A stretch of 64,000 nt of DNA from positions 2,542,001 to 2,606,000 of the forward strand of contig JAGMUV010000003.1 of assembly GCA_020744425.1 (NCBI GenBank), written 5' to 3'. Shown piece after piece: positions 31,997-43,823 of this stretch; within the stretch, counting starts at the first letter, position 1, and every line of letters begins with the position of its first letter. The position numbers were made by a program, and so were the translations under genes. This stretch comes from Dactylonectria macrodidyma (lineage: Eukaryota > Ascomycota > Sordariomycetes > Hypocreales > Nectriaceae). The notes beneath the pieces are model-generated. The model made no database searches. It saw only the letters and a program-made list of their open reading frames with translations, and had not been told where the DNA came from.

Positions 31997-34900
31997 GAGG
32001 AGAGGGTTATCGATTATTCGAAGGAATATCCCACATAGGATCATGTGTAATCCCGTGGCCGTTTGCATACAAGTCAGGCCCTGACATTCGACGTTAACAA
32101 TCAATTCGACGAGAGAAGAGCAATTAGCAACAAGCAAGAACTGTGAGAAGGACGAACCTCAATCATGCCCTAACATTCTGGAACGATGCATCGAACGCTG
32201 ACTTGCTGTAGACTGTCGCGATGTTGTCTGTGGTACAGAAACAGGACTGGCCAAGCGGCAACCCATCTCCCTCCAAGGCCATCAACTCAGCTTTGTCAAA
32301 GGAGAGCGACGAAAGAGCTTTATACAGCTCCATCATCCACCCAAGCTAGACGTTGTCGTTCGGCAGGCGAGTCCCCCTGAATAGGAACCTTGCCCGGCCC
32401 CGTCTATGCACGATTCGGTTATTCGTATGCGTGGGTGGGTCTAGACTAAGTTGTCAAAGACCTGGTCCAGCGAAAAGCGAGCCACGATCCTGCGCTGTCT
32501 GATCTTGGATCATGATGAAGAAGCTGATGTGTTGATGGAGAGATGGCCTTGATCCAGGCAGTTGGCCACGACAGCACAGGGTTCAATGGCTATGATTGGA
32601 GCAACTGCGAAGTTTAGCCTCGGTCGGCTGTGGATTCGCACACCAACAGAGAGAGACCATGCGGCTTTTCCCTGTCTCTCCTTCTCCTTAAGTACCTGGC
32701 TAGCAATTCCTTGCCGGTGCTGCTATCACTATTATTACGGAGGCACAGCATCTCGCCGCATTGCTTTACGAATAAGGGGCAGAAGAGAGAAGACTAATTC
32801 GTCGTTCACGGGATCAAAACGTGGGGAATTTTGCTTTTGTCTGACTGGATTCGCCTGTGATTCGATGCATCAGTATGGCTAGCTGCCCATACATGTTGCT
32901 GCTCGGAAGCGCCGCAGCACCAAGATGTCCAAATGTCGCGTTCGGAACATGGCAGCCCTCCGTGGCCAACACATCTTTTTCGCCCCTGAGGCTGAAGTGT
33001 TCGCGCTGTTCTGGCCGTCTTGGCTCTTTTTGCTGTTTCTGTCATTTTCTTCAGCACCATGATGGACAGCTATCTAGGCCTGGCCAAGTGATGTAATTTA
33101 GGACGCCTGGCTACGGAAGTGTGTGTCTCGCTGGGCGAAGTTCTCACCATACACGGCGTTGGCACTCGGCAATAGCGAGCATGGCTTGGTGGTGGTGTTT
33201 TGCCCCCTATCGCAGAGTGTCCAGCCCCTGAGCCTGGTGGTCAGCACCCAGCGTTCAGGGCCCAATACGAAGACTGCAGGCGTCCCTCCTCATCTCGGAA
33301 GCCTTCTCTCCTTTGCGGAACATGATGAAACTGTTCGCCCGAGCATCGCCGTCCACGGTCATGTGCGAAGATGAGGCGTGGGCGATGCCCGAAACCGACT
33401 AACAACGCCCCCGTATCGATGGGCATCACGGTGTCTCGACCTCCATCTAGCCCCCCACAGCGTCAGCGATCATCACTTATCTCCGATCTCGCGAGGGCCT
33501 CGTCGTCGGTCTATAAGAGCGGTGAAAGAAGAACATGATGTTGTTGGCTCTGCGTCTGGATTGCTCAGCCCCTCCATGTCTGAATGCTCGCTCTGAGTGG
33601 ACTGCCTTCTTTCAATTCCCTGAGCCGAGGTCAGACACGTATCCTCGCCACGTTCCGTTGCCCGACAACACCCTCACGATGCCCTGCGACCAATGATGAG
33701 CATGTCGAGATATGCATCTCCAAGACCTTTGATTCACACGAGGAATGTTTCGACTAAGTACTCTTGATGTCACGATAATCGACGAGCGGTACGGCCCGCA
33801 AGAGTGGCCCGCTCATGGCTGGTGGGGAAGCCCGCTAGGTCATTAGAGGGGGGCGGATGCACATCATTCGTCGTGCATCTTGAAGCGCATGCAGCACATC
33901 TCCGAATTTGGCCTTGACAGCCTTCTCGACTGAGCCGGTGACCAGACTGAGCCTCAATATTCGAGGCGGTCAGCGTGTCAGTTGGGCATCAAGTGGAGGC
34001 TGATGATGTAGATGCCGCATCTTGTGTTTGGGGGCCGAGTGGGAGATTGGTGGCTGCGCGGTTGTCATGACGAATGTTGGCTGCGCCAGATCTTGGGCGA
34101 GCCGCGCGGTTGACTATGGTCACGGATATGAGTTGTCAGAGGCCACAGTTGTTTACCGAGTGTTGTAGAGTATCTACGGCAGAAACTCCTAAGGAACTCT
34201 TGCTATAGCATGTCAAACAGGCTGGGGATACAGACGCTGTTGCCCCTGGGTCCTTTTGCAGCGGGTCATATCGTCAACCATTTGCTCCACAACATGCAAC
34301 GTGAATTGTTCCATACAACTACGAATCGACAAAACTGGGCTATCGAGCGATTAATTCATCATCAACTGAACCCGTTTATCAATTACATCAGTACATTCGC
34401 ACTCTAATACAGCCGCGCGTACTTTTCCTCCGCCACCAAGATATCAGAACATGATGACATGGATGAAAATACACCTAGAGCCGAGTTCTAGATTCCACCG
34501 TCATCTCCGATTCAATCCCGGTTTGATTCGCCATGCCTTTGTAAATGAAAACGTATGTTCCCAAATCAGGTTACATGGGCTTCCAAAACCAGGAACCTGA
34601 CCCAGATATGCCCCAGCGTGGATTTCGCGCACAGATTGAGGTGCGGTACTGAATTAAGGCTCTGAATTAGCAAGTACTTGCTCTAAATTAGTGAGGGAAA
34701 TTTTCTACATTGGTGGATCCTTACTCACAGAATAGAAGCCTAGGTTGACATATGCTGAGATGACCTGCAGTGGGAACGGCTTCGCTCTCCCTGTGAATTG
34801 GCCACTTGAAGCAGCTTGTCTTGTATGGAAGAGGTATCGTATATATATGCTAGGAGCATTTGGGATTCTTTCTGTGACTATCTAGTGAAATGTGTGTTGG

Positions 34901-36055
34901 CCACATAGACCTCATTGGCAAGATGTAGTGGTGCGTAGGGTTCCTACTCTGAGACGTTCATGGCTGCCTCACGATGAACTATTGGGGGGGTGTTTGCCGC
35001 TTCCATCGCGTTCGAAGGGTCAAATGATGAATAAAGAATGAGTAACGGATATTCTTGAATCAGCAAGTGCGTGTAAGATACGACAACGGCTCCGATTCAA
35101 TGGGGATCCTGAACGAAGGGGCCTTAGATAAGGTAGCCCGACTGAGGCAATGTCGCGAGAGATGGGAATCAGAAATTGCGACACCCAAATGTGGGACATG
35201 ACTTAAAGCCCATTTTGTGGGAGAAGAGACAGATATTTAAATAGGTAGGTAGGTATTGCAAGCTCATGAGGCTCTTCTGCATTACTTCAGTCTCCGGCGT
35301 TTCTGTCATTTTCAAGATGAAGCTTTGCATGTTTAAATCGACCAAGTATTTGATGGAGCGACGGTTAGAAGCACCGCGTATTCATACAGCTTTAAATGAA
35401 TCAATGAGAGCCGTGAATTCTCGATGTCGGCCTCAGGTGGTGGCCTGCCACTGCTAATATCTGCAGCCCCCTGTCGGCGGTGAGGCTGAGTGAAACTTGT
35501 AAGTATGAACCAATTGGGAGGCACGCTATGTGACTTGCCCGTTCAATCGTCTCGAGGTCGTCGCAAATTCGAATCCATTCTTCTCTTCACATCTACAAAA
35601 TTTGATCAATATTCCATCATCTGCCTCTCCACGTCCGCATCTTTGACTGCCCTTGAACACTCACTCAGGCAGCCAAAGGCGACCAACGCTAGTCATCTGC
35701 CTCTTTTGCAAAACTATCAGGACTCCGTTCCACTCGCCTTTGACTACATACCTACCTATCAGGCGAGGTGGTCTTCCGTTGCCATACAGATCCGGGTTTC
35801 TGACGCACCCTGACACGAAGAAACGCTAGCTTGGCCCTTGGCGGTTGTTCGCGGCAACACAGTAACAAGAGATCGAATCGTCAAAGAAAGTACGTTCACT
35901 CTCTACAAGGTTGTATCATTGACGCCCTATTAATAATTCATTTCAACGAACAGTCTACGGCCTAAGAGTCCCGAGTTGACTTCTGACTAAGGGTAGCTGT
36001 AAGTGGTAGACCTCGGTTTGCAACTTCCTCACGGGCATACCTAGGTATCTTAGTC

Positions 36056-36081
36056 GGTACCTACCTACCTAAGTAGGTACC
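36056..36081. repeat. Palindromic GGTACCTAC / GTAGGTACC element
   Basis: Nine-nucleotide arms at 36056-36064 and 36073-36081 with an 8-nt spacer CTACCTAA, 63 bp upstream of the ankyrin gene start. A CCTAGGTA word immediately precedes it (36040). It may be a regulatory dyad or a hairpin. Confidence 0.5.
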
Positions 36082-36143
36082 GCGCCCAGAGTCAGGACCA
36101 CCACCGTCTAGAAACAGGTTTAAATCAGTAAATCTGCGCCTCT

Positions 36144-38325
36144 ATGGATTCGGATTTGCCACCGTATTCCTCTGCCGCGAGGAAGGTGTTGGCCTCAGCC
36201 CACCACCAACCCTCAACTTCGTTCAAACCCGGTGATCAGGTCGAATCCCGTCCTACGGCCCATTGGTTAAATGGATCGGATGAGATCACCAAGAAGTTGA
36301 TCAGGCTCAATGTCTACACAACCTTATCAGAGTCCGACATCGTTTTGGCATGCGGGTGGGACGGCGCCAGTCGGTGAGATTCCGGTGTGCGGTGATAAAA
36401 ACAGCTTCTAACGACTGGAACATAGACAATTTTCCTCCTTGGCCTCTGTTCTGGGTCACAATTACGACTGGTTGAAACCGACAAACGAGTCAGATATGGT
36501 TCGTCGAATAACGAGCCTCGAGGCCAGGGTTGGAGATGGTAGTCCGGGACAATTGTCTGGCAAATACGATGACCAGGTCGTGCACGGTCACTGGGAGTTC
36601 TTTGGCCATGACTTTGTCAAGCCAAGTGAACTCACGGCTATAAGTAGCGACTTTGCTATCGTCGTTCCTGGATGTGAGGTATGGCGGGCTATTTCACGAG
36701 ATGGCATCATCTTACCGTCTGACTTTCTGAATGTTGACCGCTACCATCATGACCCAGGCGACTGTCTTGAAGGAAAAGGAGCTCACCACCTCCATAAATG
36801 CGTCTGCGTCGTTTTCGGTCTCCATCGTGATCGATATTGGACCACTACTGACGGAATTGCTGTCGAAGCAACGAGCCTGCTGCGCGAAGACGCAACGTTT
36901 TCCCAAGAAACGAAGTGTCAAGACCCTTTCGAAAACACGATCTTGCATTTCCTGGCAGCTCGAGCAGAGCCCACAGTCCTGTTTAAGGCATTGGCAGTGT
37001 TTGGGGCCGTACCAGACGTGAACAGCGGAAGACAAACCTTTCTTCATTGTCTAGGGCCACAATGGTTCGAAGTAAACCGCCAGAAGCCGCTCAAATTCCT
37101 TCTCGAATATCTGAGATCCCTTGGGTTTGACTTCAAACAACGGGACGTGTACGGCTCATCCGTTTTCCACGTTCTTGCTCGTCGCGTTCCTAGCACATAT
37201 ACATTCCTGAGAAAGATGATTGGGGAATTCTCACCAGAATTGGTATTCGAAAGAGATGCATTTGGACCTATGCCATGGATGGGGCTCAGATCGGAAGAAC
37301 AGCCAGCGGCACTGGGTCGAGGCTTTGATCGGGGTGGTACAGGTATTAGATGGCTCCTATCTACTTCTATCACATATCTTACTGACATCCGAGGCTCAGG
37401 ACCCCGAAGCAAGGAAAGCAGAGCTTATGAATTTTCATTGAGCACTAGAAATCCATTTGTGCACCTCAACTGGCTTATGAGGCTCGTCAGGAATGCGAAA
37501 ATCGACCCAAGAATTGAATATGATCATGGGCGAAATTCACTTCATTGCCTTGCAGCAGGATTCCCCCAGACGCATTCGAGAGCAGACATTGAAGATTCCG
37601 AGCTGGTCAGTGGCCCGCAGTCGCATCTACGACAACAAAGGACTCAGGCAAATGAGGAGTGCATGAACTTATGCCTCGGATTATTGGTGGATCTGATTTC
37701 AGCAGGGGTCGACGTCGGCGCATACAATTCCGCCGGGAACACGGTGCTGATGGAATTCGTTCTACATCTGCCTGACGAACTTGACCACGAGCATGTACAC
37801 GAACAAATTCCCGCCGTTCTAGTCACGCTGATAGAACATGGGGCAAACATTCACGCTAGAAACCGGGATGGTAACACAGCCTTGCATCTTGCAGTGCGTT
37901 ATGGTCACAAATTGGCCATGAGAACGCTGGTAGAGCATGGTGCTGTGGTTCATGCTAGAAACGGCCAAGGCCAGAGCCCATTGCAACTCCTAGCGAGCCA
38001 AATAGGCCGATCCCATCTGGATGCCAAAGCTTATTCGAGCCTTGAGGCATGCTATGCTTGGCTATCGAGTGATGCGGTTGGAGCGACCCTGGCACCATCG
38101 GCTCAGGATGAATGGGGTATGACACATGGCTGGAATAGTGGTAGCACAAAGATGATTGCTGCTGCACCCGCAGCACAAATACGGAATATTATGTCCGAAT
38201 TAGAAGGCGGTCAAGAGAAGGACTCTATTCCGACAAAGCTGGAGCAGATGGACTCTTTGCCTTGGTCACAATGGGCTGACGACGATATGTGTGGGTATGA
38301 TCCCTTCCTCTTCCCAAGACTTTAA
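36144..38325 (+). CDS. Ankyrin-repeat protein of unknown function
   Basis: Two exons: 36144..36373 and 36426..38325, with a 52-nt intron; product 709 residues. The C-terminal third carries at least two clear ankyrin repeats (residues about 540-605): HGANIHARNRDGNTALHLAV and HGAVVHARNGQGQSPLQLLA. Degenerate TxLH-like motifs occur earlier (NTILHFLA near 245, TFLHCLG, NSLHCLAAG, NTVLMEFV), so most of the protein after residue 240 may be a divergent ankyrin solenoid. The N-terminal 230 residues show no domain I recognise and no signal peptide. It stands at the edge of a gene desert and 80 bp before a C2H2 gene on the same strand. Such proteins are abundant and variable in filamentous fungi; function is open. 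Confidence 0.75.
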
Positions 38326-38405
38326 GCACATACGCATAAGCTAATGACACAAGAAGAACTAAAAATGATTCTCTTAGCTCTGTTTCTAGGCCGAATAATT
38401 CCCCG

Positions 38406-39968
38406 ATGATGGATTCGAGCGAAAGTATCTCGACCGCCACTCCGCCGTCCCAAGATCGTCACATATCGACCGAAGAGATGTGCAGTATCATTCTCACAAA
38501 TGCATTTTCGGTCACGATGGGAGATACACTTAACCCATTGGATGTGTGGCAGAGTGTTCATAACTGTTTGAGCGAGATATCGGCCCTCGTGGGAGACGAT
38601 TCCTTCGACAGTTCCCGATGGCAAGCAAGTGGAACCACATCAGTTCCACTTTCAGATCATTTACAATCTCGCGGTGGCTACAAGAGCGAATCAGCGCAGG
38701 AGACGACTCAAAATCTGTCTCCTAAATCTCCAGATAAACGAAAAGCTTCGGATGGCCAAAATAGTGAGGACGGCTTGGATGACCAGACATTTGACGGTGA
38801 CAACAATCCCGGCTCGAGTTCATCAAAGCGTGGGCCTTCGAAACAAAAGCGATCACAAGAGTGCTTGCTATTCAGCTGTCCGTACAGGAAGCGGAACCCT
38901 TTGAGATTCAACGTTCGAGACCATCTCAATTGCGCGATACAGCCATTCCCATCAATGACCCAGGTCAAGTATGTGGTGTGTCACACGGTCTATCAATGAG
39001 CAACGCTGATATAAGAAGGCGACATGTTACGGACTTCCACCAACGAAAAGCGCTGCCAACCTATTGTTGCACTCGATGCCAGAAGTCCTTCACCTCGGAG
39101 GAGGACCGCGACACTCACCTGCAGGTTCCCCAAGATCAAATTTGTACTCTTAAGAAGAAATCGGAGATGAGCAACTCGAATGAAGACCCGGAAAGTGGCA
39201 TTACTCCCAGGATTGACGCCGATCTCCGAGACAGACGGGGACATGTTAAAATCTTGATCTGGGACACTCTCTGGCGCACTCTCTTTCCTGGTGACAAAAC
39301 TGTCCCTCCACCTGGTGAGTAATCTGTTCATGCTGGTGAAATCCTGGCTTCTGACGCACCACCTAGAATACGAACCTGTGATTGACTTTTATGAAGTCGA
39401 AAACAATTTCAAGGAGAACGCAGGCAAAGACATCATCTTCGTTAAGGAAAAGATCAAGACAACCCTGGAGCACACCGAATCCGTGTGGAACGAAGACTCA
39501 GTCACGCCAATATGTGATGCCTTTCAGTGTCTCGTTCAACAAAATCTTCAGGATACTAAGGACAAGATACTCAATTCGTACACAACGGTGTCGCCGCGGA
39601 GCAAGCCACGCAAGAAGCCACGTCAATCCGGGGTGGTGCCCACTCCATCGACGAGCATAGGATCTACGCCAAGGCCATTACTTCCTGCCCCTAAAGCAAG
39701 CGCACAAGGAGAACTGGGAGACTTTATAGATGGCACTGGCCCGTCTTCTGCGGTGAATGACGTCGACGTGGATTTCGATGCCTCGGGTTACGGTCAAACA
39801 TCATCGCCGTTTCAAATATTCGAGCCAAGCCCGAGTGGGCCGGGCCTAGGCTTAGATCCATTGGCTCAGCCGATCCTGGAGACAGCTCTCACTGAATCCT
39901 ATAACTGGTCTTGCAATTGCCTACCTTACCTCCCTTGCCAGTGTGGAGGAAGTCCGACGCTTATATAA
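38406..39968 (+). CDS. Atypical C2H2 zinc-finger protein, fungal-specific family
   Basis: Three exons: 38406..38968, 39016..39314 and 39367..39968 (introns of 47 and 52 nt); product 487 residues. Residues 155-200 hold a finger of unusual spacing (C158-x17-C176, H191-x4-H196): FSCPYRKRNPLRFNVRDHL and then a basic KRRHVTDFHQRK. A second, incomplete finger follows (C206-x2-C209-x12-H222). This combination, followed by an acidic region, W-x-x-L-x-P-G-D and YEPVIDFYEVENNF, recurs in an uncharacterised fungal family. The N-terminus has a short helical segment (SIILTNAFSVTMGDTLNPLD). Nuclear location is inferred from KRGPSKQKR and KPRKKPRQ. Two in-frame ATGs (38406, 38409) are possible starts. Only 80 bp separate it from the ankyrin gene. 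Confidence 0.7.
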
Positions 39969-40740
39969 GCTGGCTCGTTCGTCGATAGTGCACAGCGTGG
40001 TAGAGAGGACAAATTCACCACTTTCGTTTGATCAATCAATTCAGAATGCGTGCCGACGTGATACATTAGCGTGTTTCTTTTTCTACCTGGTTGAGGATAT
40101 AAATCAGGGAGTATAATGGCCCGAATTAGTGGCAGTAGGACATTAACTTGGTGAAAGCTGAGTACGCATACTGCGAAAGAGGACTTGACCTAGACGTGGC
40201 TGTTTGGCCATCCTTGGGGAGCGTGGAATACTACGTCGAGAGATGCAACGCCCGCTATCTCCTTAGCTCCTCCATTACAGCCTCCATGATCTGCACGACG
40301 ATTATTAGGCCCCTCAACTCCTTCGCATCTCGCACTCGGATAATAAAAGCGCCCGCTATGATTGTTAGATTTCTCCACTTGGCGGCCGGTGTGGAGACGA
40401 GTCGGGATGGTGGTCAGCCCGGGCCGTCGGAGCCAATGGCGAAGTGCTTATTAAAGTGGGATGATGCTGGACCGAATGTATTCACAGGGCTGAAAAGAGG
40501 CGTGTACTTTTTGGTGGTTCAAAGAGAAGGCGGGGAAATGCATATAAGAGGAGGGCGGGATTTGTTTGAGAGGGTGTTACCTGGGTGTGCTTATCTTTCT
40601 TCCCATCGGCGTTCAAGAACACACCACACATCAGGATATCTTACACCACCACTGCCGATATAATATCAGGACATTTGAAGACCAACTGTCATCTTACCTC
40701 TCTCCCAATCTAAAGTAATCCACCTCGAAAGATAACAAAC
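39969..40740. other. Intergenic region before the DUF1757-like gene
   Basis: No gene is supported. A 171-codon open frame (40148-40663) begins with a non-ATG codon and shows no domain. A TATAATAT word at 40659-40666 about 80 bp before the next start is the best core-promoter candidate. Confidence 0.4.
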
Positions 40741-41256
40741 ATGTCGCGCTTCTTCCCACTCGCGCCGTACGCAGAGGACCAGTCCCTCTCGCACACCATC
40801 CTCACCACCCACGTCATCGCGCGCACCATCACAGCGAGCGCCATCATCTCAGCCGGCATCACCACTACGCGCCAGGTGATCCCAGCCTTCCGGCCCAAGG
40901 TACCGGTTCTCCCGTTCGGCCTGCGGGTCCTCCGGTCCGCGTCGACGGGCACACTGGTGGCCGTCGGTTTGGGCGCGCTGATGACGGCCGGACGCATGCG
41001 CGGGCGCGAGGAAATTGAGTGGCAGGATCGCAGCTGGCGGCTGCTGGAGAACAAGGGGCAGGTGGAAACCGACGATTGGACCATCGCGGGCGTCGTCGTT
41101 GGAGCCGCACTGGGGGCTGTAGCTGGGAATGGTGCTGGTTTGGGATGGAGAGGCGCTGTTGGCGGCGTTGGACTCGGCAGTATTGGAGGCATGCTGGGGT
41201 ATCTCGGGTGGAGGTACGGCGTCAAGGGAGGGAAGTTTCCCGAGGAGAAGCTCTAA
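40741..41256 (+). CDS. DUF1757-like small membrane protein
   Basis: An intronless 171-residue protein with several hydrophobic, Gly/Ala-rich stretches: VIARTITASAIISAGITT (residues about 25-42), TGTLVAVGLGALMTAG (68-85) and a long glycine-rich pair (WTIAGVVVGAALGAVAGN and AVGGVGLGSIGGMLGYLGW). The N-terminal MSRFFPLAPYAEDQSLSHT and the position of the polar EEIEWQDRSWRLLENKGQ loop resemble the fungal DUF1757 family, for which no function is established. The hydrophobic profile would suit an organelle membrane. It is convergent with the acetoacetyl-CoA synthetase gene (171 bp between stops). Confidence 0.62.
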   Translation: MSRFFPLAPYAEDQSLSHTILTTHVIARTITASAIISAGITTTRQVIPAFRPKVPVLPFGLRVLRSASTGTLVAVGLGALMTAGRMRGREEIEWQDRSWRLLENKGQVETDDWTIAGVVVGAALGAVAGNGAGLGWRGAVGGVGLGSIGGMLGYLGWRYGVKGGKFPEEKL

Positions 41257-41427
41257 TGGCTAAGGATTACCTTGCAGAATATCAGGTAAGATGATGGAAC
41301 AGGCATCGACGGATGGCGTTTGGATATCGAAGGCTACCTACTCCTTCATCACAGGTCATTGTATATTAATACCCAACTTGGCTCAATCAACAGGCTATTC
41401 ATCCAATGCCTTGCACCAATACAGTGT

Positions 41428-43823
41428 CTAGAGCTTAGATAGCACCCCTTTGGCCTCCTGCGCCTTGGCTACGTCCTCAATCTTCTGGAACTGGTAGAAG
41501 AAATCCAGGCTTTGGGGGTTCAATAGCGTCCCGCTCGGCTTGATTGTATGTCCCGAAATGATTTGCTTGACGGGCAGTTCGACCTTTTTGCCATTGACTG
41601 TGGTCTGTTATCATTATTAGTGTTTTGATATAAGCAATAAAGCTAAGGACCATCATGGTGTAGGTACTCACCGGGATGTCAGGCACTTCGAAAATGTAAC
41701 GCGGCACGTGTCTCTTGGTCAGATCACCCGCAATCTTCTCCCTGATTCTCTCCTCCAATCCCTTCTCCTTCAACCTCGCTCCCTCGCGCATCAGCAAGAA
41801 AAGCACCACTTGTTCATCTGCATCCGTCGGCCTTCGCTGCCCAACACAGAGGCTCTCAACGACGTCGCGGGCAAACCAGCGCTCAAGCACGGCGTAGATA
41901 TCTGCGCTCCCGAATCGCACTCCGCTCGGGTTCAGCACGCCATCGGACCTCCCCAGTATGTAAATATGTCGTGTTGTCGGATGTATGGCCGCGAAGTCGC
42001 CCTGAGCCCAGACATTGGGGAAGCGCTCAAAGTATGCGGAGCGATATTTGTCGCCAGGTGCTGGAGTTTTGTCGTTCCAGAGAAATAGAGGTACGTTGGG
42101 GAACGCAGACGTGGCCACGAGGTCGCCTGCCGTGCCATCTGGGACAGCCGAGATGGAGGCATCGTTGCCATCTTCGACAGTGGATGAGGCCGGGTAGATG
42201 GCAATACGTGTGCCGAGACTACCACCCTGACAACCGCCAGCATAGATAGGCGTGAGAGGGTTTTCGATGGCAAAGCAGCCGGCCTAGATCCGAACGAGTA
42301 AGTAATCCATCCATCCAGCTTGAAACAGATAAACACCAAATTAAAGGAACTCACGATATCTGTCCCTCCCGAAAAGTTGGCCAGCCGCACACTCGACGGG
42401 AACGCTCCATCGTAGAACCAATGGAACACTTGCTCTTTCAACACCATGCCCGTACTGCCAACAAACTGCAAGCTGCGCAGGTCGGCCACCTTCTGAGGGA
42501 CAATTTTGTGCTTCATCAGCTCGCCCAGCCAGCGTGGACTCACGCCTAGAGCCGTGGCCTTTTGCTCCTCAACGATCCGCAGCAGCACACTGCGATCCGG
42601 CAAGAACGGCGATCCGTCGTAGACGATGGTGCGACCACCAAAGACCAGTCGTCCAACGCTTGATAGATACATGATCCATCCCGTTGTGGTATACTGTAGC
42701 CCAACATCTTCATGATTGATATCTCGGTGTAAGACAGCCTCCTTACCCATCGACACCAGAAGGGGACCAACGCCGTGGACGATTGCCTTGGGCGTTCCCG
42801 TTGTTCCCGAAGAGTAGTATACAATCATTGGGTCCTGAAATTCGACTCTCACTATGGGCGGAGGCGAAGCAGGCGACGCAGAAAGGAAGGACTCGAGCCT
42901 CTCTGTTCGGGCAATGTCGGACGTGTCATATGGGGCGTCGAATCTCTTGACAACCACGGCAGCCTCAAAAGCATCGCACTGCTTCATGCCCTCAACCACG
43001 CCCGCAATCTTGCTCCTCAAGTCGATGATCTTACCATTATACAAAGCACCATCGTCGAAAAAGATGAACTGCAGTCTTGTTAGCGGACTCGAATTCTTAG
43101 ACCTCACCACCAGACACAGATTCGACACTCTCCCATACCTTAGGGTTGATCTGCACCGTCCGCTGCAGTAGTCCTCCGACGCCCATGTCAGTCGAGCTGC
43201 TGCTGAAGACTCCTCCCAGCCAGACGGTAGCCAGGAATACCACCAGCGTCTCGGTAGCATGCGCTCCGACCATGACGACGCGATCCCCTCTGCCGACGCC
43301 TCTGGCCGCCAGCGCACCCGCCAGCCGGGCGGTGCGTCGCCGAAGCTCTCCCCAGGTGACGTGCTTGACCTCAGTGTTTCCCTCGCGGATCTCAGTCACG
43401 GCCACAGAGTCATCTTCTTTATGCAGCGTGCACCGCTCTCCGGGGCCACTGGTGCCGCGCCGAGGCCGCGTCCAGAGCAGGTTCTCAGCCCAGTTGAGAC
43501 GCACGCCGGCGAACCAGCGGGGCAGCTGAGAGACCGGGATGGACTCGTCCACGACTTGCGTGTAGGATCCTTCATGTATCCAGTTCTGGGATTCCCAGAG
43601 TTGGCCGAAGAAGTCACTACGATTGTCACAGGACCACTCGTACAAGTCGGAGAAGGTCTATCTCAGTCAGCCAGGGCGTTTAGGCAGTTGACAAGCGACA
43701 GCAACAAGTTACCTTCAAGTTGAGGCCAAATCTCTTGTTCGACTCCTGCATAAACGCCCACATGGCAGTGCTCTTGGGGTCTGGGTGCTCCCAGACCTTT
43801 CGTGGCGTCTTGTCCAGTTCCAT
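41428..43823 (-). CDS. Acetoacetyl-CoA synthetase
   Basis: ATP-dependent activation of acetoacetate to acetoacetyl-CoA in the cytosol (ANL superfamily), feeding sterol and lipid synthesis or leucine and ketone use. Five exons: 43823..43713, 43657..43139, 43068..42355, 42283..41672 and 41604..41428; introns of 55, 70, 71 and 67 nt; product 710 residues. Hallmarks are the N-terminal ACAS_N-type block (SDLYEWSCDNRSDFFGQLW), the P-loop SSGTTGTPKAIVHG near residue 297, the adenylate motif region (GGTDI joined across a splice site to AGCF), GRSDGVLNPSGVRFGSADIY and the C-terminal PTTVNGKKVELPVK carrying the catalytic lysine. Relatives such as acetyl-CoA synthetase differ in the GVRFGSADIY segment. 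The start at 43823 gives the conserved MxxxKTPRKVWEHPDP beginning. Confidence 0.94.

Larger units (their letters stand above)
29878..36143. other. 6.3-kb gene desert with simple repeats
   Basis: No reading frame here shows a domain, a convincing start context or a splice structure. It contains a GA microsatellite (30247), a hexamer repeat (31900), a 14-bp perfect palindrome (34669-34682, AGCAAGTACTTGCT), TAGG repeats (35242) and a palindromic GGTACC element (36056). A TATA-like CTATAAGAG near 33511 has no good ORF behind it. From about 35560 the sequence becomes CT-rich toward the ankyrin gene; GTACG..CAG at 35890-35953 could be a 5'-UTR intron. It could hold non-coding transcripts or species-specific genes that I cannot recognise. 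Confidence 0.4.

Noticed and set aside
31867..32137. Ser-Arg repeat (+) and Cys-Asp repeat (-) proteins
   Set aside because: Both are translations of the GTCGCA minisatellite, not genes.
35490..35580. Possible tRNA with B-box-like AAATTCGAATCC near 35565
   Set aside because: No matching A box, acceptor stem or anticodon arm could be built around it.
40148..40663. 171-codon open frame upstream of the DUF1757-like gene
   Set aside because: It begins with TTG, has no domain, and ends where the next gene's core promoter is expected.
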